From an uncultured Acidobacteriota bacterium (GTDB taxonomy: Bacteria; Acidobacteriota; JAAYUB01): a stretch of 5,860 nt of DNA. The DNA lies in the NCBI GenBank assembly GCA_937925645.1, contig CALAMB010000067.1:1-5860 (forward strand), written 5' to 3'. Each line of letters opens with the position of its first letter. The first letter of the stretch is position 1. Position numbers and translations under genes: made by a program. Below, in pieces: positions 1-5,860 of the stretch. Below the pieces are notes generated by a model, which made no database searches, was not told where the DNA came from, and worked only from the letters and a program-made list of their open reading frames with translations.

Positions 1-24
1 CTTCGTGGTGAATGTCCGGCTCCC

Positions 25-59
25 CCGATGTCCGATTTCCGATGTCCGATGCCCGATTA
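25..59. repeat. Heptanucleotide tandem repeat, five units
   Basis: Five back-to-back 7-bp units with no spacing: ccgatgt, ccgattt, ccgatgt, ccgatgc, ccgatta. The first five bases (CCGAT) are identical in all units; only positions 6 and 7 vary. It lies just beyond the stop of the anti-sigma gene. It resembles the short heptamer repeats scattered between genes in some bacterial genomes. No hairpin terminator was seen in 1-70. Confidence 0.8.
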
Positions 60-70
60 CGAGCACGAGA

Positions 71-868
71 CTACGGGGCAGCGAGGATGGTCGTCCAGGT
101 GCGGCCGGAGGAGGAGACGGTGACCCGCACGCCAGCGGCGGCCGCCTCGCGCACGGCGGCCTCGGACGCGGCGGTTCCAATACCGCCGCGGTCCATCGGG
201 GCGAAGAAGCAGACGCAGCGGCAGGGGCCGGTGAATTCCAGCACCAGCGCGTTGCCGGTCCAGCGCGCTGCCACCTCGCCGGCGGAGCGGACCACGCCGA
301 CGCTCCGCAGGCGCCCAGCCGCGCCCGAAAGCCGCACTGTGGCCGGCGCGTCCGCCGCCAGCTCCAGCCCCACCGCGAGGTAGGCCGGGGAGCGCGACAG
401 CCGGGCGCGGCCGCCGGCGGCGGGGAGCGCCACGTCCGCCTCGGCCACCGTCCGGAAACCCCGCGCCGCCGGGTCGAGGAGCGTGCCGGCCACGGCGTCG
501 AGTCCCGGCTCGCCGGCCGGTCCGCCCGCGAGCAGCAGGCTCGCGGCGACGCCCAGCGCCAGCCCGAGCGCCAGGGCCAGCCCGAACTGCACCACCGGAC
601 GGAGGTGCAGGCCCCACGGCAGCCAGCGCGCCGGCGCGGTCGGGTAGCGGCCGGCGGGGAGCGCGGCCATGATGTCGTCCTTGAGGTCCGGCGGCGGCGG
701 CACGGGCGTCACGCGCGCCAGCGCCGCGGCCAGCGCCGCCAGCTCCTCGTAGCGGGCCCGGGCTTGCGGATCCCGGGACAGAATGTCCTGCAGCCGGGCG
801 CTGTCGGCGGCGCTGGTGGCGCCGTCGATCTCCCGCTGCATCAGGTCGTCGATGGTATGGTCAGCCAT
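71..868 (-). CDS. Membrane anti-sigma factor without a zinc motif
   Basis: Probable anti-sigma factor of 265 residues that holds the sigma factor encoded just upstream. Residues 1-70 resemble the usual cytoplasmic anti-sigma domain: a short helix (DDLMQREIDG), a second helix, then SRDPQARARYEEL where many homologues have a CxxC. The HxxxCxxC zinc motif is absent. A Pro-rich linker (55-60) is followed by one membrane segment at about 92-114 and then some 150 residues expected in the periplasm, rich in Ala, Gly and Val with predicted beta character. This outer part carries a CxCxC cluster (C216, C218, C220) containing the only cysteines of the protein. The ATG lies inside the end of the sigma gene (8-nt overlap, ATGGCTGA), which suggests translational coupling. 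The weak GGAAA/GAGG upstream also fits coupling. Family call rests on layout and position; the outer domain is not recognised. Confidence 0.8.
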   Translation of the reverse strand: MADHTIDDLMQREIDGATSAADSARLQDILSRDPQARARYEELAALAAALARVTPVPPPPDLKDDIMAALPAGRYPTAPARWLPWGLHLRPVVQFGLALALGLALGVAASLLLAGGPAGEPGLDAVAGTLLDPAARGFRTVAEADVALPAAGGRARLSRSPAYLAVGLELAADAPATVRLSGAAGRLRSVGVVRSAGEVAARWTGNALVLEFTGPCRCVCFFAPMDRGGIGTAASEAAVREAAAAGVRVTVSSSGRTWTTILAAP

Positions 869-1412
869 GAATTTCCATCCCTCGCCGCGACAGGATGTCC
901 CGCATGCGGTGGCGGGCGGTGAACAGCCGCGACTTGACCGTCTTTTCGGGCACGCCCAGGACGTCGGCGATCCGGCGGTACGAGCAGTTCAGGAAGTGAC
1001 GCATCACGATGACGATCCGGTAGTCCACCTTGATCCGCCGCAGCGCGTCCAGGAGCCGACCCTCGGCCTCGCCGGCGGCGCAGGCGGCCTCGGGGTCGCG
1101 CGCATCAAAGGGCGCGTTGGCCTCCGACAGCTCCACCAGCCGGCGGCTGCGCTTCAGGCAGTTGATGGACTCGTTCACCGCGATCCGGAACACCCAGCTG
1201 AAGAATTCGTGGCGCGGCTGGTAACGGTCCAAATGGGTATAGGCCTTGACAAAGACCGTCTGGGTGACGTCGCGGGCGTCCTCGGCCGTGCCGGTGATCC
1301 GGTAGGCGGCGTTGTAAACAACTCCCTGGTAGCGGTCCACCAGTTCGGCGAAGGCCGCCAGCTGGCCGTCCAGGCACGCCCGCACGAGTTGCGCGTCAGC
1401 CAGTTCCTTCAT
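861..1412 (-). CDS. ECF-type RNA polymerase sigma factor
   Basis: Extracytoplasmic-function sigma factor of 183 residues, which would direct RNA polymerase to a small regulon. Region 2 spans about residues 21-90 and includes the characteristic DARDVTQTVFVKAY stretch (45-58) and the FFSWVFRIAVNESINCLKR helix. Region 4 spans about 117-175 with the helix-turn-helix YRRIADVLGVPEKTVKSRL (145-163). No extra C-terminal domain is present, so this is a minimal ECF sigma. I chose ATG at 1412 because the protein then opens with MKELADAQLVRACLDGQ, a normal ECF start. A TTG at 1448 would add 12 residues (DQPRRWWVVIE) that look like untranslated sequence. The ribosome binding site is weak (GGTGGG 11 nt upstream). 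It follows the PrsW-like gene by 40 bp and overlaps the anti-sigma gene by 8 nt. The subgroup and target promoters cannot be told from sequence alone. Confidence 0.93.
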   Translation of the reverse strand: MKELADAQLVRACLDGQLAAFAELVDRYQGVVYNAAYRITGTAEDARDVTQTVFVKAYTHLDRYQPRHEFFSWVFRIAVNESINCLKRSRRLVELSEANAPFDARDPEAACAAGEAEGRLLDALRRIKVDYRIVIVMRHFLNCSYRRIADVLGVPEKTVKSRLFTARHRMRDILSRRGMEIHG

Positions 1413-1437
1413 CTCAATTACAACCCACCAGCGCCGG

Positions 1438-1450
1438 GGTTGGTCCAACC
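1438..1450. promoter_or_regulatory. 13-bp dyad between prsW-like and sigma genes
   Basis: GGTTGGTCCAACC is a perfect inverted repeat with 6-bp arms around one central base. It sits in the 40-bp gap between the stop of the PrsW-like gene and the ATG of the sigma gene. A one-base centre disfavours an RNA hairpin, so if functional it would more likely be a protein-binding site. No convincing -35/-10 pair was seen in the gap. A chance palindrome is quite possible. Confidence 0.25.
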
Positions 1451-1452
1451 GG

Positions 1453-2526
1453 TCAATATTTCCGGTCCAGCATGTAAATCTGCCACAGGTCGCGGCTCCG
1501 CGCCTGCAGCACCGGCGCCAGCGCCAGGCGCCCGGTGCGGCCGATGCTGCGGACGAGGAAGTCGATCTCCTTGAACTTGGCGGCGATCTCGGGGTCCTCC
1601 GGCGCGGGCAGCCCCATGCCCCGCAGCATCAGGAGGCCCTTGGCGCGGATCCAGAGCTCCACGTGCAGCCGGATGTAGCAGAGCATGTCCGCCACCACCG
1701 GCCCGGGGAAGCGGGCCCGCAGCGCCTGGAGGTAGCGCCCCATGGGCGAGTCGGGGAACTCACCCGACTCGATGAGCTCCAGCAGGGCGGTGTCGGCGTC
1801 GAAACCGGCGCCGAGCCAGCGCCGCAGCGCCCGCTCGCTGCGCACGAACACCAGCGAGATCAGGGCGGGGAACACCAGCAGGATGACGAGGGTGGACACC
1901 GCCGGCGAGAAGAAGAAGTGGTTGAACACCGAGTGCAGCGCCACCGCCGCGGCCAGCCCCGGCAGAAAGTCGGCGGCCAGCGCGGCGGCGCCGCCGCGGG
2001 CCCGGGCCGGCGCGGGATTCGCCGCAGCCGCATCCGGTGCCGCCGGCGCGGCGGCGGCCGCCTCCCCGCGGCGACCCTCCAGCGTCTTGGCGATGATCCC
2101 GCAGATGGCCGTGGCGCCGCCGTGCATGGTGGCGGTGCCAAAGCCGCGCACCACCCAGACGAACGGGGTGGCGTCGGGCAGGGCGTTGATGTAGATGGCA
2201 TTCTCCACGACGGCGAACCCCGTGCCCAGGGCGAACCCGTAGATGGCCGCGTCCACCATGAAACCGATCCGTCCCGCGGCCATGAGCAGCACCAGCGGCG
2301 CGGCCTTGGCCGCCTCCTCGACGACCGGCGCACCGTAGCGGGTGTACAGGGTCAGGTCCCCGCCGAAGAGCGCCAACAGCGGCGGGCCGGCCCACCAGGT
2401 CGCGCCCGCGGCCAGGCCGCCGGCGGCGATCGCCAGCAGCACCGCCGGCAGGCGGACGAGCTTGTAGCTGTCGAGCAGCAGCAGCCCGCCGAGGAACAGC
2501 AGGATGGGCAGGACGGCCAGGATCAT
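1453..2526 (-). CDS. PrsW-family intramembrane protease, C-terminally extended
   Basis: Multi-pass membrane protein of 357 residues of the PrsW family (related to the CPBP/CAAX glutamic intramembrane proteases). The conserved polar motifs all lie in or near membrane segments: E70-E71-x-x-K74, F104-x3-E108-N109-x2-Y112, H135, and H198-x3-N202. In Bacillus subtilis PrsW makes the first cut in the anti-sigma RsiW. Hydrophobic segments lie at about 1-18, 25-45, 76-92, 95-115, 130-147, 186-206 and 210-228. An Ala/Pro-rich insert (about 152-183) separates motif three from motif four. Residues 231-357 form a soluble, helix-rich tail that is not part of the usual family core. ATG at 2526 overlaps the preceding stop by one nucleotide (TGATG), indicating coupled translation. 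The reading frame stays open far upstream, but that part is a shadow of the preceding gene. Proteolytic activity and substrate are inferred. Confidence 0.9.
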   Translation of the reverse strand: MILAVLPILLFLGGLLLLDSYKLVRLPAVLLAIAAGGLAAGATWWAGPPLLALFGGDLTLYTRYGAPVVEEAAKAAPLVLLMAAGRIGFMVDAAIYGFALGTGFAVVENAIYINALPDATPFVWVVRGFGTATMHGGATAICGIIAKTLEGRRGEAAAAAPAAPDAAAANPAPARARGGAAALAADFLPGLAAAVALHSVFNHFFFSPAVSTLVILLVFPALISLVFVRSERALRRWLGAGFDADTALLELIESGEFPDSPMGRYLQALRARFPGPVVADMLCYIRLHVELWIRAKGLLMLRGMGLPAPEDPEIAAKFKEIDFLVRSIGRTGRLALAPVLQARSRDLWQIYMLDRKY

Positions 2527-5465
2527 CAGAATATCTTCAGCGAGATCATGATCTCGTCCACGGGTTTGTGTCCGTCTTCGAAGGCCATGGCGTAACCCAG
2601 CGAAAATGTCAGGTTCATGGTGGACAGCACGATGATCCGGAAATCCATCTGCGCGCCGACGTCGAGCACCTTGCGCCGGAAGTCGGCGTTGTCGAAGTCG
2701 GTGGCGAGCGCCGCCACGAACAGCCCCGGGCGGGCCCAGGTGGCGAAACACTGGGTGGTGCCCAGGTGCTGGAAGCGCAGCGGCGGCAGGCACCACTCCA
2801 CCATCGCCTTGCCGTAGGTCTTGCCGCCTACCTCGTTGAGCTCCACGCCGGGGAAGCTGTAGTACTCGCGGTAACGCTGCACCTCCTGGTGGTCCACCCA
2901 GTTGTTGCCGAAGCCGCCGAAGAAGAAGTTGGCGAACGGGTCGGTCCGCCCGCCGTAGCAGTAGCCGGCCGACGTGCGCAGCCACAGCGAGGAATGGGCC
3001 GGCCCGAACGGGACGCCGACGTCGAAGTTGGTCAGGGCGCGAGGGTAGGCCGACCCGCTCACCACGCTGCACCCGGCGGCGATGTCCCAGTCGTAGCCCT
3101 TCTCGTAGTTCACCGAGCCGAGCGAGGAGCGGCAGTTCGTGTAGTTCCACGTCGCGCCGAATTCCAGCATCTTGTCGTAGGGCGCCACGACGTTCTGGTA
3201 GTCGGGCAGGCGGTCCAGCCCGCCGTAGGCGGCCACCTCGAGGGTGTAGTCCATGGTGCGCGGCTCGTCGTAGATAAGGTTGCGGCGGTACTCCACCGCA
3301 CCGGAGTACCCCTTGCGGCTCGTCTTGGTGGGGCCGAACAGGTCGTAGAAGTCGCCGGCGTTGTACTTGGCGGTGACCTTCCAGTTCATGTAGGCGTAGT
3401 GGGCGTTCACGTGGAATCGTTCGTCGGAGGGGAGCGCCGTGTCGGGCGAGTAGGACAAGGTGACGTCCAGGTTGTGGAGCGCCATGGGGCCGAGGAAATG
3501 CAGCCGGGCGCCCACGGCGGCGGTGTCCTTGTACCCCTCCACCACCGGGTAGGCGGAGGCCAGGCGGATGTTGGACAGGCCCTGGAACGGTCCCTCGTAG
3601 CGCGTGAGCGCCGGCAGGTCGATGTCGGCGGGGGAGCCGGCTTTCCAGGTCTTGACGATGGGGTGGGTCTCCACCACCTCCTGTCCGAGGAACCGGATGG
3701 CCGCCGCCTGCGCCGGAGCGGGGCGCTCGATTTCCACCGGCAGGAAGCCCTGACTCGTGTAGCGCATGGCCAGCAGCCGGCCGTCGGCCAGGGGCACCGG
3801 GCGGAAATAGCCCGTCTCGCAGTTGGTGAGGATGGCCATCTCCTTCGTGGCCAGATCGTAGCGGAACAGGTTGGAGGCGCCGGTGTAGTAGGAGGAGCCC
3901 ACCAGGCCGCGGCCGTCGGGGGTGAACACGAAGTCGGCGGGGACGGAGTTCTCGAAATCGAACAGCGTCTCGTAGTCCTTGCCGCCGGCGAGCACGGCGG
4001 CCGTGTCCATTCGGATGAGCGTCTGGCGGCCGGTGATCTCGCCGAGCGCCGCGCAGATGGACGCCCCGTCGGGCGAGACCGCCAGGCCGTAGATGTCCTT
4101 GCCGTAGGGGAAGGTGAAGACTTGGTTCCACTCGGTGTACGGATGGGGTATCCGCACCACCGTGGCGATGCCGTTATAGTGCCGCACGCCCCAGAGGGAG
4201 CGATCGGCGGGGTTGAAGGCCAGGTCGCCCACCCGGACGTCCTTGAGGAGGGTCCGGTCCTGGCCGGTGCGCACGTCCACGGCCCGGATGTCCCGCCAGT
4301 CGTTGTTGTCGGTGGTGTAGAAGAGCGTGCCCGAGGCCGGGTCGAAGGCGAGCGAGGCGACGAAAAACATCGCCGGCCCCTTGACGTCGAGCAGCTTGCG
4401 CACGGTGCCGCGCTCGGTGTCGATGGCCGCCAGATGGGCGATCTGCCCGGGATAGTTCACCGCCGCGTACAGTGTCCGGGTCGCCGGGTCGTAGGCGGGC
4501 CGCGAGACCGAGCCCAGCGGGAGCGGCGAGAGCGCCCGGTCGGCGGTGACCGGATGGGCCCGGATGGCGGCCAGGTTCTTCGCCTGGAATTCCTTCTCCC
4601 AGCGGATCCAGTCGGCCCAGACCTCGTGGACGGAGCGGCCGAACACCTGCCTGAACTGCCCGACGAAATAGGCAGCGCTGCCGTCGGTGCGTTTCACCCA
4701 CCCGATGACTTTTTCGGGGCCGTAGGTGAGCGCCAGGTAGCTCATGAAACGGGTGCCGTACAGGTAGGAATTCACCCCGACGAGGAAGTCGATCTTGGTG
4801 CCGGCGGCCTCCAGGGCGACCAGGTCGAAGATGGGCTTGTTGTCCAGCACCATGGCGCGGAAGGCCATTTCGTCGTAGGCCCCCATGGCCCGGCCGAGGC
4901 CGCCGGCGAGCCACGTCTCCATGAAGACGGCGATCCCCTCGTGGTACCAGCGAGGCGCGTACTCGCGCGGGCTGGTCATGTACCCGTAGAGGAGCGACAG
5001 CGGGTTGTCGTCGACGGGGCGGACCTTGCCGAAGAACAGGCTCCGGCTGGTGCGGTCGCCGCCGGCGGCCTGGTCGGAGGCAACCACGTGGACGAGCTCA
5101 TGGTTCATGATGGCGTTCATGCTCTCGTTCACGCTCATGGTCTCGAAGTCGTGGGCGAAGGGGGCCAGTCCCAGCATGACGTGGTTCACGGGGATGGCGC
5201 CGCCCGAGGCGTTGGCATAATCGTTGAAGTCGTGGAGCAGGACGGTGATCCTGCCGGTGGGCTCGTAGCCGAAGACCTCCCGGTGGGTCTTGAGGGAGTT
5301 CTCCAGGCAGCGGGCCACGTGGGGGACGATGTACGCGTGCAGCTTGCCGAAGTAGATGAGCCGGAGGTTGTCCGTCTCGATAGTCTGCAACCCGCCCCGG
5401 ACCGGAACGGCGGCCAGCACGGCCGCCAGGAACGCCACCATCCACGCCCGCCGGCAACTGCGCAT
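2526..5465 (-). CDS. Secreted HExxH protease-like protein with beta-propeller and outer-membrane barrel-like end
   Basis: Large exported protein of 979 residues with three apparent parts. A signal peptide (1 to about 24: basic MRSCRR, then a hydrophobic core) precedes a gluzincin-like domain (about 28-300) with zinc motif H122-E-L-V-H126 and likely third ligand E176 in WYHEGIAVF, the pattern of the peptidase MA group. Residues about 315-590 look like a TolB/PD40-type beta-propeller, with repeated motifs such as LAFDPASGTLFYT (372-384), LAFNPADRSLWGV (415-427), LAVSPDGASICAA (461-473) and FVFTPDGRGLVGS (512-524). Residues about 620-979 alternate polar and hydrophobic residues, contain FFFGGFGNNW (847-856), and end in ISLKIF with terminal Phe, the usual outer-membrane beta-barrel assembly signal. 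The start is backed by GGGGGTGA upstream of ATG. It appears to head an operon with the PrsW-like, sigma and anti-sigma genes. The protease call is good; the barrel and the substrate are inferred. Confidence 0.85.
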   Translation of the reverse strand: MRSCRRAWMVAFLAAVLAAVPVRGGLQTIETDNLRLIYFGKLHAYIVPHVARCLENSLKTHREVFGYEPTGRITVLLHDFNDYANASGGAIPVNHVMLGLAPFAHDFETMSVNESMNAIMNHELVHVVASDQAAGGDRTSRSLFFGKVRPVDDNPLSLLYGYMTSPREYAPRWYHEGIAVFMETWLAGGLGRAMGAYDEMAFRAMVLDNKPIFDLVALEAAGTKIDFLVGVNSYLYGTRFMSYLALTYGPEKVIGWVKRTDGSAAYFVGQFRQVFGRSVHEVWADWIRWEKEFQAKNLAAIRAHPVTADRALSPLPLGSVSRPAYDPATRTLYAAVNYPGQIAHLAAIDTERGTVRKLLDVKGPAMFFVASLAFDPASGTLFYTTDNNDWRDIRAVDVRTGQDRTLLKDVRVGDLAFNPADRSLWGVRHYNGIATVVRIPHPYTEWNQVFTFPYGKDIYGLAVSPDGASICAALGEITGRQTLIRMDTAAVLAGGKDYETLFDFENSVPADFVFTPDGRGLVGSSYYTGASNLFRYDLATKEMAILTNCETGYFRPVPLADGRLLAMRYTSQGFLPVEIERPAPAQAAAIRFLGQEVVETHPIVKTWKAGSPADIDLPALTRYEGPFQGLSNIRLASAYPVVEGYKDTAAVGARLHFLGPMALHNLDVTLSYSPDTALPSDERFHVNAHYAYMNWKVTAKYNAGDFYDLFGPTKTSRKGYSGAVEYRRNLIYDEPRTMDYTLEVAAYGGLDRLPDYQNVVAPYDKMLEFGATWNYTNCRSSLGSVNYEKGYDWDIAAGCSVVSGSAYPRALTNFDVGVPFGPAHSSLWLRTSAGYCYGGRTDPFANFFFGGFGNNWVDHQEVQRYREYYSFPGVELNEVGGKTYGKAMVEWCLPPLRFQHLGTTQCFATWARPGLFVAALATDFDNADFRRKVLDVGAQMDFRIIVLSTMNLTFSLGYAMAFEDGHKPVDEIMISLKIF

Positions 5466-5468
5466 GGT

Positions 5469-5476
5469 TCACCCCC
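5469..5476 (-). promoter_or_regulatory. Ribosome binding site of the protease-barrel gene
   Basis: On the minus strand GGGGGTGA stands just before ATG at 5465. It differs at one base from the GGAGGTGA anti-SD complement, with the G-run core 6 nt from the start codon. It supports the chosen start and is the only strong binding site among the four operon genes, consistent with the others relying partly on coupling. Confidence 0.65.
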
Positions 5477-5492
5477 GGGTGGATTTCAGGCC

Positions 5493-5509
5493 GCCGGCGA
5501 CGCGCCGGC
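5493..5509. repeat. Inverted repeat in leader (7-bp arms)
   Basis: GCCGGCG-acg-CGCCGGC is a perfect inverted repeat with a 3-nt centre, 28 bp upstream of the protease-barrel start codon. In the transcript it could fold as a GC-only hairpin. It has no T-run after it, so it is not a convincing terminator. GC-rich DNA makes such repeats fairly easy to find by chance. Confidence 0.35.
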
Positions 5510-5515
5510 CAAACA

Positions 5516-5531
5516 GGACCGCCGGCGGTCC
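5516..5531. repeat. Perfect 16-bp palindrome in leader
   Basis: GGACCGCCGGCGGTCC is a perfect, gapless 16-bp palindrome about 50 bp upstream of the protease-barrel start. It lies in the non-coding stretch between the upstream terminator and the operon. Possible roles are a dimeric regulator site or part of a structured leader together with the inverted repeat at 5493-5509. No recognisable -35/-10 promoter was found around it. Confidence 0.4.
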
Positions 5532-5627
5532 AAACCCGACCGGGAGCAAGTCCGTCTTCAATCCGGATGCGCTCCCGTGTCGGGCGAACCGTCGGCCGGA
5601 TCAACGCATGCATCCGCGCCAGACGTC

Positions 5628-5661
5628 AAAAGCCGGACCGGGGCTCGGCGCCCCGGTCCGG
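5628..5661 (-). terminator. Rho-independent terminator after the repeat-protein gene
   Basis: A perfect 12-bp GC-rich stem (arms 5633-5644 and 5650-5661) encloses a 5-nt loop and is followed on the minus strand by C and then a short TTTT run (5631-5628). It begins 17 nt after the TAG of the repeat-protein gene. The T-run is short, but the long stem and position make a terminator the best reading. It separates that gene from the downstream four-gene operon. Confidence 0.75.
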
Positions 5662-5678
5662 AGGAGGTTCGGGAAGTT

Positions 5679-5860
5679 CTACTTCCCCTCGTTGGCTCTC
5701 AGGTCCCGGCTCATCATGTTGCTGAAGAAATCCCGGCTGCCCATCGCCGCGGCGAAGTTCCGGTCGGACACGGCGGCGGCGAAGTTCTTGTCAGCCATCA
5801 CCGCAGCGAAGTCCTTGTTGGCCATGGCGGCGAGGAAGTCGCGGTTGCCCAGGGCGGCGG
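5679..5860 (-). CDS. 3' end of a 9-residue tandem-repeat protein, unknown function
   Basis: Partial gene; the 5' part lies beyond the window edge. The 59 visible residues are six consecutive 9-residue units followed by the tail ANEGK and TAG: AALGNRDFL, AAMANKDFA, AVMADKNFA, AAVSDRNFA, AAMGSRDFF and SNMMSRDLR. The consensus is roughly A-A-M-x-[NDS]-[RK]-[DN]-F-A, with the last unit decayed. The units differ at the DNA level (for example CGC GAC, AAG AAC, CGG GAT for the basic-acidic pair), so the pattern seems kept at the protein level and is not a fresh DNA duplication. There are no cysteines and no membrane segment in the visible part. I do not recognise the family. A strong terminator follows, so it probably forms a separate transcription unit from the downstream operon. 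The coding call rests on the repeat pattern, the stop and the terminator. Confidence 0.75.
   Translation of the reverse strand, partial: AALGNRDFLAAMANKDFAAVMADKNFAAAVSDRNFAAAMGSRDFFSNMMSRDLRANEGK
5697..5858 (-). repeat. Six degenerate 27-bp coding repeats
   Basis: Six head-to-tail 27-bp units encode the 9-residue repeat: 5858-5832, 5831-5805, 5804-5778, 5777-5751, 5750-5724 and 5723-5697. Phe at unit position 8 is TTC in the first five units and is replaced by Leu (CTG) in the last. The array probably continues past the window edge. Confidence 0.85.

Noticed and set aside
25..59. CRISPR array
   Set aside because: Units are 7 bp with no spacers; CRISPR repeats are longer and separated by unique sequence.
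5..922. Open frames on the plus strand, including 305 residues across the anti-sigma gene
   Set aside because: Composition is Arg/Gly/Ala-rich shadow translation; the opposite strand encodes a coherent anti-sigma factor with a membrane segment and correct neighbour.
1413..1448. TTG start adding 12 residues to the sigma factor
   Set aside because: The extra residues (DQPRRWWVVIE) do not resemble ECF N-termini and overlap the dyad; ATG at 1412 gives the normal family start.
1663..2595. Plus-strand 310-residue open frame
   Set aside because: It is antisense to the PrsW-like gene, is rich in Arg, Gln and Gly, and shows no motifs; a GC-rich antisense shadow.
2527..4131. Frame of the PrsW-like gene stays open for 535 codons upstream, suggesting an 892-residue fusion protein
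   Set aside because: The upstream part is Arg/His/Gly/Pro-rich with no domain logic and lies entirely over the well-supported protease-barrel gene in another frame. The clean start is ATG at 2526 coupled by TGATG.
5493..5531. Second terminator before the operon
   Set aside because: Neither inverted repeat is followed by a T-run on either strand, and a stronger terminator already follows the upstream gene.
5697..5858. Pentapeptide-repeat protein
   Set aside because: The spacing is strictly 9 residues, not 5 or 10, and the A-[DN]-L-x-x pattern is not kept.

Overview
The window is GC-rich DNA with every supported gene on the minus strand, so the transcription order runs from high to low coordinates. 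The source looks like a Gram-negative bacterium. One gene encodes an exported protein that ends like an outer-membrane beta-barrel, and GC-rich codon use leaves long shadow frames open on both strands. An environmental lineage such as Acidobacteriota would fit, but this is an impression from protein style and not a demonstrated assignment.

Layout in transcription order: (1) 5860-5679, the 3' end of a gene whose protein is made of 9-residue tandem repeats; it enters from outside the window and is followed by a strong hairpin terminator (5628-5661). (2) 5466-5627, a leader region with two GC-rich inverted repeats and a good ribosome binding site at its end. (3) 5465-2526, a large secreted protein with a zinc-protease-like HExxH domain, a beta-propeller-like middle and a C-terminal outer-membrane barrel-like part. 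(4) 2526-1453, a PrsW-family intramembrane protease with a long extra C-terminal domain. (5) 1412-861, an ECF sigma factor. (6) 868-71, a single-pass membrane anti-sigma factor that lacks the usual zinc motif. (7) 1-70, non-coding DNA with a perfectly phased 7-bp tandem repeat.

Genes 3-6 look like one operon: the junctions are a 1-nt stop/start overlap (TGATG), a 40-bp gap and an 8-nt overlap. The content suggests a transmembrane signalling unit. A sigma factor is held by a membrane anti-sigma, an intramembrane protease of the family known to cleave the anti-sigma RsiW in Bacillus subtilis is encoded beside it, and an outer-membrane/periplasmic protease-like protein could act as the envelope sensor or outer protease. 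The link between PrsW and this anti-sigma is inference from neighbourhood and family knowledge. The two items most worth following up are this four-gene module and the 9-residue repeat protein.
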